A stretch of 64,000 nt of DNA from the NCBI GenBank assembly GCA_007922305.1, contig ML677335.1:40228887-40292886 (forward strand). Direction: 5' to 3'. Numbering within the stretch: the stretch's first letter is position 1; each line of letters begins with the position of its first letter. Shown one piece after another: positions 24,111-36,550 of this stretch. The DNA is from Dermatemys mawii (taxonomy: Eukaryota > Chordata > Testudines > Dermatemydidae). Below the pieces are notes generated by a model that saw only the letters and a program-made list of their open reading frames with translations, ran no database searches and was not told where the DNA came from. The position numbers were made by a program, and so were the translations under genes.

Positions 24111-24777
24111 TTTTGCCTAAAAAGTAAGTACTGTCCAAATCCAGTCATAGATCCAGTCAAAGATGTATTTTAGTCATTTCTGGTTTAAATTGAGATCCCT
24201 TCCCTTTATAACTTACTTATCCTCTGCTATTCCCATGTCAAGGGTCATATATACTGACCCAATAGCATATCTTGAAAACTAGAGCCAGCCAACAATTTTA
24301 AGCATCATTTTCTTTCTCAGTGACCCAGAATTAGTAAAGTTTGACTACATTTATTTCAGAAGCATTTTGGCTGTAGAGCAGTGTAATTTCAACAAATATT
24401 TGTTTATTTTACACTTGCTTCTATTTCTAATTACTTTACATTTTCACAGTTGTGCAAAATTATGCATTTTAATCAAGTCTTTTAGCTTATTATCAATTAA
24501 AATTTTTACAGGTGTGGGACATTGGGGGGGTGGCTCAGATACTAAATATTTAATGACACTAAATGTTGAGCTTCAAAGAGTTTAATTATTAAAACACAGA
24601 TTGTCATCATTACATGTCAAAATGTACCAAGGAAATATCTTTAAATCAAACTCTTCTTTCTTTGCCTAGCTGTAAACTTTGATTATCAATGGAAATTTTC
24701 TTGAGGGAGGACCTGTAGAACTTTCAGTACCAACTTTTCACCTTGGCTTGCATTTTGGATGGTGGGTGGGTGGGTGG

Positions 24778-24780
<3 letters not shown>

Positions 24781-24818
<38 letters not shown>
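24781..24818. repeat. (TG)n microsatellite
   Basis: Nineteen uninterrupted TG units, preceded by a GGTG-rich run. Confidence 0.97.
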
Positions 24819-24819
<1 letters not shown>

Positions 24820-25004
24820 CTAAGTTGGACTCCAGCCCAAGCCAGAAGTTACCAAGAGTCACTGCAATCAGATAACTGTTTTGTGACCTGTCTGAAATGA
24901 GTTTTAATCTATAAACCAACACATATGCTGGCATAATCAACAGAAAGGTCAATGGCTGAATGGACAGGACGCCTGCATTATCCCAACCCCACACCTCAAT
25001 TAGT

Positions 25005-25120
25005 ATTTATTATGTATTATAGCATGCCTAGATGCCCCAGCCACAACGGGGACCCCACTGTGCTAGTCACTGTACAAACACAAACAGTATGAGCCTCTCT
25101 CAGCTTGAAAGTGCTGGATG
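25005..25120. repeat. Ancient SINE-like repeat
   Basis: The phrases 'tttattatgtattatagca', 'cctagatgccccagccac' and 'ctgtacaaacacaaacagt' match a repeat that is widespread in reptile and bird sequence. I cannot name the family with certainty. Confidence 0.35.
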
Positions 25121-27184
25121 TAAACAGACAAAGTATGGGAGGGGAAAGAGAGAGGTGAAGTGCCTTGCTGAGTGAGAAGGGGGTTACTGAGGCTCTGACT
25201 CTTTTTTGGGGAAAATAGAAGTGCTGAGTGATAGGGACTGTGTTCCTGTCTCTCTCACCCACACACACAAATTGGAGGTGCGACTGTCTGTGTATAAAAT
25301 ATCTTTGCGAATAAATCTATAGTAAAGCAGACAGACAGTGCTCAACCATCCTGAAAGATCCACACCACTTTGCCTGGAAAGCCATATATAGAATGGAGCA
25401 AGAATATGACACAGTCCCTGCTACTCATTTAGAAAGGGGTCAGGACAGAGTCTTGCAGAGTCTAAATATGCTGCCTTTACTGCTTGTATGTCAGTAAACT
25501 GGTCAGAGAACAATTAACTGGGACATAAACCAAACACAACCCCTATTGAAATGAAAAGGCAGAAAAGGATGGTTTCATTATGACATTCTGCAGCTACTGT
25601 ACAATGAAACATCAGTCTGAGATGTCATCCCTCATACTAGGAGGTGTCCAATTCTTCAGGGGATGCTCTTTTAATGTTACCTGTATTTCTTTATTAATTC
25701 GGTTGTTCTAGATGAGGCATATGCAATTACCATAACCTCTAGAACGCTCTGGAATGCTTTGGAGTCTATTCACTTTTCAGAGACGTAGTCTGGCTCTGAT
25801 ATGCCATGTGCTGTGAACCCAAAATTATGACATGTGTTTCAAGTACCCGACCTGAAGGAATTTTAAAGACTGCACCTTTTTTTGTGTGTGTATACTGTAC
25901 CTAATTTCCATGCATGTTATTTCATGATCAATAGGCAGGGACAGGAATGACAATTCCTTTTCATTTGCAATCATTTTTAAGGACCGGTGAGATATGTGAG
26001 TTAGTGCCTCATCAGGCAGACAGTTTTCGAGATGTTTGTTTGAAAAGCAGGTCCTATAGCTTCATTGTGCTCACAGCAGAGAATTAAATCTTATACCACA
26101 GGTGCAAGTGGATGCCAACACACTGAGACTTCAGCGTGCTGCTGAAAGCAGCATGGTTCTTCCAAGTATACAAGAGAAACACAAATATATATATAAAATT
26201 TTTCAGTATTTCTGAGAATTTAGGAACCATGAGCTGCTCTTTGCAACCTTGCACGTGGCTCTGATGCAGATAATGGGTCTGGATGGAGGCACCTAACATA
26301 TTTGTTTTATCCTGGACAATCCATGAGGGTGCTGATCTCAGATATTGTTGCCCATGCTGCCTGACATTTGTAAATTTGTGCTGGGAAGTAGTAAAGAAAT
26401 GAACAGCAGTCAGTAGTTCCTTCCCCATTCTTTATCGTAATTAGGAAAGAGATGAGGGACGGGAGGAAAGACAGCAACAAAATGTTAGGATGTCTTCTGC
26501 TATAATAGTTTTGTATAATCTCTAAATGGTTGTTTTGTTTCTCTATCATGTTGCATCAATATGTGATTTGCAATAAAATAATGACCTGACACCAGGTCTC
26601 AAGTGCTTATGTTTGTCAACACAACATTTGGGAAGTATTATTAAAAGAAAAAAACACCACCAGCCCCATTCTGAACTTTCTAGCACCTTTTAGCTAAGGA
26701 TCCTAAAGAACTTTACATACTTATATTTGAAAAACAAAATTTAAGAAGCAAATACAGCACTGGAGCTAATTGAAAATGTTCAAACCATTGGTGAAAATTT
26801 TCATTAACATTTTGAATTTTGACCACAGGGGAAAAAAGGAGGTAAACATTTTTACAAAAAACTTCATCCTGTTTTTCAATCACCATGCACCAATGCATCT
26901 GTAGGCAAGGAGAAGTGGTTATCTATGTATCTAAGGATATTACTTGCCCTTCATTTATTAAGGCTTGGAACACATCTTTGAAATACTCCATTACCTCCAC
27001 ATTGCTCATAAATGAGGCACCAGTTATATCACCTTGTGGAAGGGTAAGCCGAGGCATACTCACAATACAAGTTTAATATAATTTTATTTGGAGAATGAAG
27101 GCAGTGAGCAGCCTGTGAACTTCTAAACCTCTGCACTTCATTCCCAGAAGATTGTAACTCAAGTTACAATACCTGGAGGTCCCT

Positions 27185-27310
27185 AAAGAGGCATACTATT
27201 ACACACAGAAAGCTTAAGTGACTTGACCAAGGGTAAATGGGATGTCAATAAAAGAGCCAGGAACAGAACCAAGAAGCGTGATCTCTCAATCTTTGTTCTA
27301 ACCACCAGCA
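27185..27310. repeat. MIR-like SINE remnant
   Basis: Phrases 'aagtgacttgaccaagg', 'gagccaggaacagaacc' and 'gttctaaccacc' follow the order of the MIR core and 3' region. It is degraded. Confidence 0.45.
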
Positions 27311-27689
27311 ACATTGTTTATTGCTGATTGCTTCCCTTTTGGATTTTCTCTTTATTGAAACAATCAGAGTCTGAAAATAAAGAAATAAATAACCATTCAT
27401 TACACCCTAGTAAGAATGATTGTACGCTGGTCTGATACAAATGACTAACTTCATGGTACTGTGTGTAGTGGCTGGATATGATGCTCTGTGTTCACCTCAC
27501 AGAAATATTTCACTTAAGACTGAGTGAGACACACCAATAAGTAAGGATTCATTTCCTTTAAGTGCACTTTATTATCCATTCTCAGGGCCAATCGTGGATG
27601 GAGAACCATGCATTTTGTCTGCTGCTATCTTTTTTTTTAAAGCCAAAACAAAGATCACAAAAGTACTCTGTCTCTAGCATATCATCAGT

Positions 27690-28130
27690 TCCGGTTTACC
27701 TCAGATGGGATAACTCATAGAACGCTCTGCATGAGGCCACTGAATATCTGACAAAGATGCACATTTGGGCAATATCAGTCATGTCAGCTGATTCATCGAC
27801 AGCCAGTGTATGGCAGTTCAGGTTTCACTTCACTGACAAGATTGTCTGCCACTACTGATGCCAATAACTCAGTCCTTCTAACAGCCGACATGCATGACAA
27901 AGGAATCCTTTTAAATTCACTGAGCACTTCAGCATTCATCTCTCCCTCTAACACTGGATCAATTGCTGCAAGGGTACATTCCTTCATCATTTCAGAGTCT
28001 GCAGATGCTTTCTTGTGCTTGGCCTCTATCCAAGGGATGCATGGGGAGGCTCCTATGGCATGCTGTCAAGCAATGAAAGTCCTCACAACTCTCTGATTCA
28101 ATCTGCTGTAGCTGGACTCCCTTGAAACTA
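27690..28130 (-). pseudogene. hAT transposase fragment (ZBED/Charlie type)
   Basis: On the minus strand a degraded frame reads through phrases such as KHKKASADSEMMKECTLAA, RRTELLA and, after a frameshift at about 27800, AVDESADMTDIAQMCIFVR. The last is the LA.DEST(D).(T)D.AQL..F.R block of hAT transposases related to ZBED5/SCAND3. hAT transposases cut and paste DNA between short inverted repeats. This copy lacks its zinc finger and C-terminus, carries in-frame stops and has no visible termini, so it is an old fragment. Confidence 0.7.
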
Positions 28131-29398
28131 TTTTATCCATGTGCAGTAGAAGGCCTGGAGGGTGTTTGGCAGTGAAAATCAGCAGGGTTGGGTTCATAAC
28201 ACTGCTTTACATTTCCAGTTTCAATGAAAAGCAACTACTGTACCCACAAAGAAATCCACCACTACTGGGTTGCAGGAGAACTCTGAATGAAAGAGCATTG
28301 TCTGTCCTTTCTTGTTGTAGTCTCTATTCAAGTCATTATCACCTTCCACTCATTGATTGGCTCTCCCAAGCTGCTAGTAAAAAATATTCTTACCAGAAAC
28401 AAAAAAAAAAAAATCTACATTCATTACTTTTGTTCATCCCATTTCATTACAAGATTCCAAGATCTTCTCAAAGTTTTCTCAGTCTTTCAAAAAGAATTCC
28501 ATAGAAAGGAGCACTGGTATGAAGCATCTTGCTCTCTAGGCACTACTCTAACACAAAACAATACTAACAATAAAGAGCAAAAGATTTTTGAAGTTGTGGA
28601 TAGCAACCATCACATAAAAGCACTTGCTTGTAAATAGAATGGACTCAACTAGCTAGTTTATTTGTGAGCCATAGCCCTCCACTAGATTAGATCATAACTA
28701 TTTAGCTGTATTTCATAGATCCTATCCTGTTAATAGCGATAGAGATTCTCCTCAATCTCAAGTTATACAGTGCTGGATTTTTGGCAAAGAAGATTCTGAA
28801 TTCTCTTCACACTGCTGCTATGAAGTAGGTAAGAGATCTTGGTGTGCTGTACAGTGACAGCTGAGAATTACTACATTATGTATGTTATAATAAGAAAGAC
28901 ACACAATCATGCAAGATAGATATCTCTGAAGAACCATAATGGTGACATTAAGCCAAAATGTCTGGTTACGGTTTGTTTTTGTTTTTCCTAATAATTTGAT
29001 GTTGCTAGAAGGTGCTAACTTGACAAGTTCTCAGGACAAGAAATGATACCGGGCAAGTGTCTTTAGACTGACCCACCATCACGCCTAAACGCTCACCTAA
29101 ATCTTTGGCCTTTTTGGCATATCTGCCAGTAAGATGAGGATTATGTTTTGGATGCATGCCCCATAAGGAACTGTATTAAAACCACAAATTAATTTCATTT
29201 GGTTCAGTAAAGGTTTGGGCTTGCTTTCAGATTTGAGTGAAGATTCACTCAAAGATTCACTTCTCTCATACAAATCAGACAGTGCTTACTAAATTAATCA
29301 ATTAATTAAAGAGGGAAAACTTTGCAGGCAACAATAAAAACTCAAATACCTATGAGACAAAGTGATTGAATATTATGGTGACGTTACTGTCACTCTAA
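28131..29398. other. Intergenic, no gene seen
   Basis: AT-rich. It could include further unrecognised upstream parts of the hAT fragment, but I see no convincing frame. A 121-aa open frame at 28139-28504 has no recognisable domain. Confidence 0.35.
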
Positions 29399-29510
29399 GG
29401 GCTGGTCTACATTGTGGGTGGGGGGAAATCGACTGAAGATACGCAACTTCAGCTACATGAATAACGTAGCTGAGATCGGCGTATCTTCGAGCAAGGGCAA
29501 GGGATGTTAC
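29399..29510. mobile_element. Turtle-type DNA transposon fragment
   Basis: It begins 'gggctggtctacattg' and continues 'aaatcgactgaagatacgc', 'acttcagctacatgaa' and 'cggcgtatcttcgag', an order I associate with an abundant turtle MITE-like family. A fuller, diverged relative is at about 57425-57716. Only the left end is present here. Confidence 0.4.
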
Positions 29511-29976
29511 CTGTCTGTTGTCCGAAGCCTTTCTGCCTCCTTCTCCTTCTCTGCACTCCCTCCTTCACAGTATGCCTTGTCTCCTTTATTGGGTGCAGCT
29601 GTGAGTGCCTGCCTCCATGATTGCAGACAGAAGAGGCTTTCCTCCACCTCCTGCCTAAGCGCAGTCTGGGGTTTGTAGACCCCCATTACACAGGGTTACA
29701 GACCCATTTCCCTTTGTAGGCACATCTGTGCACTGTCCCAAAATGCTAAGAATGTGGGAGTCACCTTCATTGTGTACTGAATTTCCTTTAGTTTACACAA
29801 CACTTAGTTTTTAGTAAACAAAGATTGCCATTCAGATAAAAAGAGCAGCCTTACCAGCCTCCAGAACGTACTTCTTACTATGGCTTCTGAAGACAAAAAA
29901 CAGACTCTGATATATATAAAATACAGTTCAGGCTGAAATTGATTTCAGACATTCTTCTTTCAATGACTCCAGACTA

Positions 29977-30108
29977 GGGTGACCATATGTCCTGATTTTA
30001 TAGGGACAGTCCTGATTTTTGGGTCTTTTTCTTATACAGGCTCCTATTACCGCCCCCCCCACACACACACCCTGTCCATATTTTTCACATTTGCTGTCCA
30101 GTCACCCT
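29977..30108. mobile_element. Short DNA-transposon-like repeat, copy 2 (TA-flanked)
   Basis: Ends 'gggtgaccatatgtcc' and 'gtccagtcaccc' are approximately inverted and flanked by TA on both sides, as in Tc1/mariner-type MITEs. It shares its internal sequence with 3736-3845. An internal C/CA tract at 30050-30070 has expanded. Confidence 0.55.
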
Positions 30109-31373
30109 ACTCCAGACACTTCTGTGCTCGTACAGGACCTGGTCTTGTGCAAGCAACTTTCATAGATTCCCAGGTCTGAAAGGACCATTATGATCATTTA
30201 CTTTGACCTCCTGTATAACATAGGCCATAGAACTTTCCCAAATTAATTCCTAGAGCAGAGCTTTTAGAAAAAACATCCATCTGGATTTTAAAATGATCAG
30301 GGATGAAGAATCCACCATGCTCCTTGATAAATTGCTCCAGTGATTAACTACCCTCACTGTTAAAAAATTATGAAATATTTCCATTCTGAATTTATCTAGC
30401 CTCAACTTCCAGCCATTGGACTGCGTTATGCCTTTCTCTGCTAGATTGAAGAGCACATTACTAAATATTTTTTCCTTATGCAAACACTTACAGACTAAAC
30501 AAGTCACCCTTACCCTTTTCTTTGTTAGGACAAACAGATTAAGGGACTAGAAAACATGCCTTATTATAATTAATAGACTTCACAAGCTCAATCATTCTTA
30601 TGGCTCTTCTCTGAACCCTCTCCAATTTATCAACATTCTTCTTGAATTGTAGACTGTGAAATAGATGTAGTATTCCAGCAGCAGTAACACCAGTGCCAAA
30701 TATAGAGGTAAAATAACCTCTCTACTTTTATTTGAGATTCCAGTTTATGCATCCAAAGATCGCATTAGCTCTTTTGGCCACATTGTCACACTGGGAGCTC
30801 AAGTTCAGCTGGTTATCCATCATGACCATTGCTTCCTAGATAGAGTCCCCCCCGCACTTCCACCCCTGTCCTGTAATTATGACCTACGTTATTTGTTCCT
30901 AGATGTATACATTTGCATGTAACCATATCAAGTCATATATTATTTGCCTGTGCCCAGTTTACCAAGCTATCCACAGGGCTCTGAATCACTGATCTGTCCT
31001 CTTCATTATTTACCACTCATTATTTACTTACTTATTTTTATGTCATCTGCAAACTTATCAATAATAATTTTGTTTTTTGCAGGTAATTGATAAAAATGTT
31101 AGATAGCGTAGGGCCAAGATCTGATTCCCGTGGGACCCCAACTGGAAACAAACCCAGTCAATGACAATTCTCTATTTACATTTTGAGACCTACCAATTAG
31201 CCAGTTTTTAATCCATTTAACTTATGCTAGTTAATTTTATAACATTCTAGGCTTTTTTTAAAAATCAAAATGTCATGCGGTACCAACTCAAACACCTTAT
31301 CAAAATCTAAGTATATTATGTCAACACTATTACCTTTTTCAACAAAACTTGTAATCTCATTTAAAAAAGGGTA

Positions 31374-33000
31374 TCAAGTTAGTTTGACAGGATCTATTTT
31401 CCACAAACCATGTTGATTTGCATTAATTATATTACCCTTCTTTAATCCTTTGTGAACTGAGCCCAGCATCAACTGCTGCATTATCTTGCCAGGAATCAAG
31501 GTCTGACTGACAGGTTCATAATTACGTGGGTCATCCGGTGTACCCTTTTTAAAAACTGACACATTAGCATTCTTCCCATCTTCTAGAACTTCCCCAGTGC
31601 TCTAAGACTTTTTGAAAATTTACATTAACAGTCCAGTGAGCTCCTCCACATGCTCTTTTAAAACTCTTGTATGCAATTTATCTGGATCTGCTGATTTTAA
31701 AATGTCTAATGTTAGCAGTCAGTCGTTAATATCCTTAAACTTGTGCAATAGAAAGTGTTATCATCATAATATGATGAGACTATATCATCTGTTTTCCTCC
31801 ACATATAAGTATTCATTGAACTCTTCTTCCTTTTCTTTGTTATTACTGATAATCTTACCATTTGGTAATGGACCAATACCATTGAAAGGATTATTTTTGT
31901 TCCCAATAGATTTTAAAAACTCCTCCATAGTTTCCTTAACTCTGTTGGCCATAAAGGTCTCTTTGCGTCCCTTAGCTTCCCTTATCAATTTTCTACAATT
32001 CCTAGCTTCTGAGTTATATTCAGTAATATCAACTTCTCCGTTCTTCCATTTGTTTTATTTATTTATTATAACTGCCTTCACTTCCCCTCTACATCAGGTC
32101 GTTTTTTTAACCAGAATGCCATTATCCCTCAGTTGTGGGATTTTGGTTTTGGCGGGCAGCTAATAAGGGGTACTTAAATGATTCCCAGTGATCATGAACA
32201 TTTTTCTGATTAAATTCTTCCTCACAACTTATTTGGCTCATAATTGTTTTCAGCCTCGTGAAATTGGTCTTAAAACAACTAGAGTGGGTGTGTATGTATT
32301 ATATAAATAAACTGGTCTGGATTTCATTTTGATTGCACAGTATAACTATGATCAAGTCATGATCACTTGTCCCTAAAGTTAACACTAATTTTTAGATCTG
32401 TGATCAGTCCCTCCTCATTCTGTTAGGACAAGGTTTAATAAAGTATTTCTCCAGGTTGGATGAAACATTTTTTGAGTTAGGAAATATTCATCTGTAATAT
32501 TTAATCATTCCAAGGATGTTCTAGTACTGGCAGCATGAAACCTCCAATATATGCTACTTGAATGGAAGTTCCCCATGATCATGCAGGTTTTTTTCATACA
32601 CATTATATATAGTTGTGTAAGGAGAAAGTCATCCAGTTCCCTAGTGTAATTTAGTTGGTGTCTCCTACAGACCACTAATACCCCATCCTGTGCTTTATTT
32701 GTTAGAATAGTGACCCGTAAGGATTCAAGGTCATTTTCTTCTGAGTTATCAGTGACTTGGAAACAGTCATTTTCGACAGAGTGCCACTCCCCCTCTCCTT
32801 TTGCCTACTCAAACTCAGTAAATAGGATATAACCATTGACTTTAACATTGTAATTATGCAAATCATCCCACCAGGTTCCAGTTATATCAACTAGATGGAA
32901 TTTATACTCATAAATGACAAATTCCCACCCCTTTTGTATATTACCCAGGCTCCTATCATTGGTGTACAGGCAATTCAATAATTTCTTCTCCTCATGTCCT
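31374..33000 (-). pseudogene. CR1 ORF2 remnant (endonuclease and reverse transcriptase)
   Basis: On the minus strand, endonuclease phrases appear near 32990-32880 and reverse-transcriptase phrases near 31374-31562 (PDDPRNYEPVSQTL, PGKIMQQLMLGS, NANQHGLWK). This corresponds to the DPGNYRPVSLT and IINANQHGF blocks of CR1 RT. Between them an intact-looking stretch (31785-31988) reads EAKGRKE. The RT palm with its catalytic aspartates, which would lie left of 31374, is replaced by diverged 3' sequence, so the ORF is truncated as well as interrupted. Confidence 0.75.
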
Positions 33001-33025
33001 TTGGGTCTTGATTAAATTTTGTTCT

Positions 33026-33190
33026 TTGTCAAGCCTGACCTTAAAAACCTCTAAGGAAGGATATTCTATCACCTCCCCAGGTATCTCATTCCAGTGCTTC
33101 ATCACCCTCATAGTGAAAAAGGTTTTCCTAATATCCAACCTAAACCTCCCCCACTGCAATTTGAGACCATTACTTCTTGTTCTGTCAAGT
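33026..33190 (-). mobile_element. Nested CR1 3'-region fragment
   Basis: Contains 'gtcaagcctgaccttaaaa', 'ctcattccagtgcttc', 'ttttcctaatatccaacct' and 'ttgagaccattacttcttg', the reverse of a standard CR1 3' region (compare plus-strand 16090-16260). It lies between the ORF1 and ORF2 remnants of the larger CR1. Confidence 0.7.
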
Positions 33191-33269
33191 TTAACCCCCC
33201 ATCCTGACTACTCTAGCCTATCCCTGAAGAGAGTGGCCCCTACTTCTGCTGAGGTTGAGACCATCCAAA

Positions 33270-33518
33270 CTATATAGTCCTCTCGCCCCAATGTTCCACA
33301 AAATCAAAACCCTCTAACCTACACCATTTAGTCAGCCAGCAGTTCACTTCCAGAATGTTCTGCATTTGTTCTGTCAACCGTGGGATAGAAAAGATAACTT
33401 GGACATTCTCCTTCTTCAGCATGCTTCCAAATTCCATGAAATCATTTACTACTTGTGAGATATCCCATGATGCAGTATCATTTGTGCTGAGATGATACAA
33501 CTTCAGACACCTATCCAC
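33270..33518 (-). pseudogene. CR1 ORF1 esterase-domain fragment
   Basis: An open stretch of 82 codons contains LSTNDTASWD, NVQVIFSIPRLTE, ILEVNCWLTKWC and EGFDFVEHW. This is the order of the SGNH/GDSL-type hydrolase (esterase) domain found in ORF1 of CR1 elements. The catalytic serine region would lie further upstream and is not seen. The domain's role in retrotransposition is not settled. The fragment abuts the nested CR1 piece. Confidence 0.65.
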
Positions 33519-35901
33519 ATTGGTAGTGTAGGATTTTGTCCTTGGGCTCTAGTTTAGCTTATGTGCACACATCCCAGAATTTATTAATCCTATAGTTAGT
33601 GGATTAAATTTGTGTAAAACACATCCCTAACCATGTTAGTGGTCAAGTGTGTACAGCATTTCTATATGCGTACATAACAAACCACAAAGCACGGATTCAA
33701 TTTTTCCTACTCGGGATCTTTCAATTATAGTATTTTACAGAGCCAGAATTTAAATGGGGCGGGGAGGGATGACAGGCGTGCTGAGTACCAGTAACACCAA
33801 TCAAAACAAACAAGATCAACACAAAGGAGAGGATAACCACAAAAGTGCAAACTGTCTGGGGGTAATTTATCTGCCACACACTGAGCTTAGCATTCTGTGT
33901 TTCTTCTGCATGAACTGATAACATCACACTTAAAACTGGGAAGGAGGATGCCTTCCTTATACCTTGTTATGTGTTTAGGGAAAGGACAGGTAAGTATAGA
34001 AGGAATGAGAGATGGACCAAAACACACCAATATGGGGATTTAGGCTCTGATCCCACAAGCTGCTTTACATGGAATGGCTCCTACACTTATATGCAGCCCC
34101 ACTGAAATCAATGAGGTTCCATTCATGCACTGGGTGGTCAGGGGTCTTTACATTCCTCCTAGAAGGAGGCACAGACTCTCAAAACCATTGTGTTTTAAAA
34201 TGCATTTTCTTACCAGTTTTAAGTGCCTCACATTAATGACTTGGCCTAGTCAGCAAATTATATCTGAACAGATAGGACGTGGGTTTTCCCTAAAGGAGAA
34301 TTAAAACCTAAGACCAACAAAAAAATAAACACTGTTAAAAGCAGTCCAGGAATGGCAGGGGAGGGGCAGCATAACATAAAAAGTACTACTGAAAAAAGAC
34401 AAGAGATATGAAATGGCCAAACACCAAAAGCAAAAGAACCATCTCAGTTCTATACATATACAGGTCCAACTGATCCCAATGGTATCTTCCCCTTCTCACC
34501 TCGGAATCTATGAAATCTATGAAAAAGAGAAACCAAGCTAAATAATGCCTAGAAAGACCCACACAAAACAGCTCAAGACTGGTACAGAACGCTCTGGCCA
34601 AAAATAATGAGCTTTTGTGAGATTCTAAAATCGACAGATCTACCACGTGCTACAGTGAACAGAGGTTTCTTTTCATAGCAAGGAGGGTGACTTTTTATCA
34701 GATGTGTCACTTGGTGAAATAATTGCCAGCAATAACGGTGCGATAGCAGCATACTCAGAGCACAATTTATCCATGTCTGTTCTATCTTTCAACTTCAAAG
34801 CTTCTACTGCCTCATAGATCACATCAAAATGACAACCCTGTTGTTAATGACAGTGGTCTAATGCAATACAGAGAAGTCAAATCACTTCTCCAGATAGGCA
34901 AAAAGCTCTTATACAGAAACTAGGCATGTGCACGGGTCCTGACATTCATATTCAGATGTTATCTGAGGGGAGGAGGGTGAGTTTGACATTTAGATGTATT
35001 CATATTTGTAAAAAGCCTGAGTTTAGAAAGCACAAAATCCATGAAAATTACACGGAAAGGTTTATTGAGCAGTGGGTGAAGTTTTAATTAACGTAAAGCT
35101 AACTCCTGGATGTAGGAAACATCAATTTCCTTTGGCTACATCAAGGTTTAGCCTATGTCACAAGGCCACATATGTGAGTCATGTAATAAAAACACAAGCC
35201 ATTGTGATTATAAAAAGCAGAATAAAGATAAAATGTGTCTCCCTCCTCCCCTTCAAAATTGTCCACCCATTTTAGGTGTGTCCGGCAACAGTGCTGCTCC
35301 TCTGTCTATGCTGGTTTAGTTACCTCAGGAGGACAGCCCATTACAAAATACAATCCTAAAAAACAGAATTGCCTGTTTGTACTCACATTTTGGCTTTGAA
35401 CCACTCTTATGTTAGAAAATAGCTAATGAGATAGAATGTAATGATTCCATAAATTGGGTTCAATTGAGATATGCTGTTAGAACAGATTAAAATACCTGCA
35501 TTTCTCACCTTCATGACTGAATTTAGCATCTAAGGATTATCACAACAACCCTTCAGACTATAATTGGTTTTTAGTAACATTTAATAACTTTTGTAAAGGG
35601 AACATTTTAAAATTACCATTTTTACAAATCTGTCCCTGACCCACAAGCCTTTTTATTTGATTCCTTCCAGCTGAACACAGAGCTGGTTAAAAAATGCCAA
35701 TTATTTTTCACAGAAAATTTGTTTTTATTGTCTAGTTTGAAATATTCCACATGTAAAAAAAACAAAAAACAAAAAGAGGAAAGTGAAAAAAAATTCATTT
35801 TTGAAAAAAACAAAACAAAAAAGCTTGTTGCAGAGATTGTGACTGTGTTGAGTGTCACAATGCATGAATGGAAAGTCATGTGAGGGGCTGATGGTGTAGA
35901 G

Positions 35902-36155
35902 CAGCGGTCTTCAAAGCCCCGGCCCCTTTTCACTCTCCTGCCTCTACTCACAGCCCCTGGGGTATGTTCGCTGAAATGCTGCGGAATAGAAAGCTTCCAC
36001 TTTCTGCGGCAGCATTTCAGTGGGATAAAAATAGACCATGAGTTCAGCGGTCTCCCGGGTGGGATCGGCATCTGCACTGGGGTCTCGCACACCCTGGGGG
36101 TGGTCTCATGCATCCCTGGGGGGTGGTCTCAAGCACCCCACTTTCAAGATGACTG
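35902..36155. mobile_element. hAT-like MITE candidate
   Basis: The left end CAGCGGTCTTCAAAG and right end 'cactttcaagatgactg' are imperfectly inverted. The interior is GC-rich compared with its surroundings and mentions 'gctgaaatgctgcgg' and 'gcggcagcatttcagtg', an internal inverted repeat. The flanking octamers match poorly. Confidence 0.45.
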
Positions 36156-36384
36156 GTGAACATGGGAATTTGGCCTATCTGCTGATTTCCTTGATTTTTA
36201 GTGACTATAGTGACAGGAAATGGATTTACTTAAACTTCAAAATTAACAAGTTTTCTGTATGTATGTGTTTAATAAGGTCCTGCTCCTATTAAACTTCATC
36301 TATTGCAGGTACTTATATAATCCCTATTCCAATAATATTTGAGCACATCCTAATCTTCAATGTCTTTATCCACACAACATCCTT

Positions 36385-36550
36385 GTGAGTAGGGAAGTGC
36401 CATGATCTTGATTTCACAGGTGGGGCACTGAAGCACAGAGAAACTGAAGGATTTGCCTATGGTCACACAGGGAGTCTGTGGCAGAGCAAGAACTGAATCC
36501 AGGTCTTCCAAGATCCAGGCTAACACTCTAACCACTGGATCATTCTCCTT
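36385..36550. repeat. MIR-like SINE
   Basis: 'ggtggggcactgaagcaca', 'ctatggtcacacaggga', 'gcaagaactgaatccagg' and 'cactctaaccactgga' occur in the MIR order with good conservation. Confidence 0.6.

Larger units (their letters stand above)
21843..24384 (-). mobile_element. DNA transposon with CACTG termini and an uncharacterised ORF
   Basis: A perfect 14-bp terminal inverted repeat, ACACTGCTCTACAG, lies at 21843-21856 and inverted at 24371-24384. Subterminal similarity continues for about 25 more bases ('tgcttcagagataaaatgt' against 'tgcttctgaaataaatgt'). Between them is one long broken ORF on the minus strand. The CACTG end recalls CACTA/EnSpm elements, but the 2.5-kb size and small protein are unusual for them. 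The flanking 3-mers (CAA and TAA) are not a clear duplication, so the superfamily stays open. Confidence 0.7.
24385..27689. other. Intergenic with minor repeats
   Basis: Holds a (TG)n microsatellite (24781-24818), an ancient SINE-like repeat (about 25005-25120, 'gtgctagtcactgtacaaa') and a MIR-like SINE (about 27185-27310). No gene is recognised. Confidence 0.4.
30160..33540 (-). mobile_element. CR1 LINE, long minus-strand copy with a second CR1 piece nested in it
   Basis: From right to left on the minus strand: an ORF1 esterase remnant (33270-33518), an unrelated CR1 3' piece (about 33026-33190), the ORF2 endonuclease start (from about 32990; reads LYTNDRSLGN and TGTWWDD), reverse transcriptase (around 31374-31562) and the 3' end at 30160, ending in the typical 'aatctatgaa' on the minus strand. 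Length and order match a nearly full-length CR1. Stops and frameshifts occur throughout, so it is dead. Confidence 0.8.

Noticed and set aside
21843..24384. Calling the CACTG element Transib or Chapaev
   Set aside because: Those need 5-bp or 4-bp target duplications; the flanks show neither, and the protein lacks motifs I know from them.
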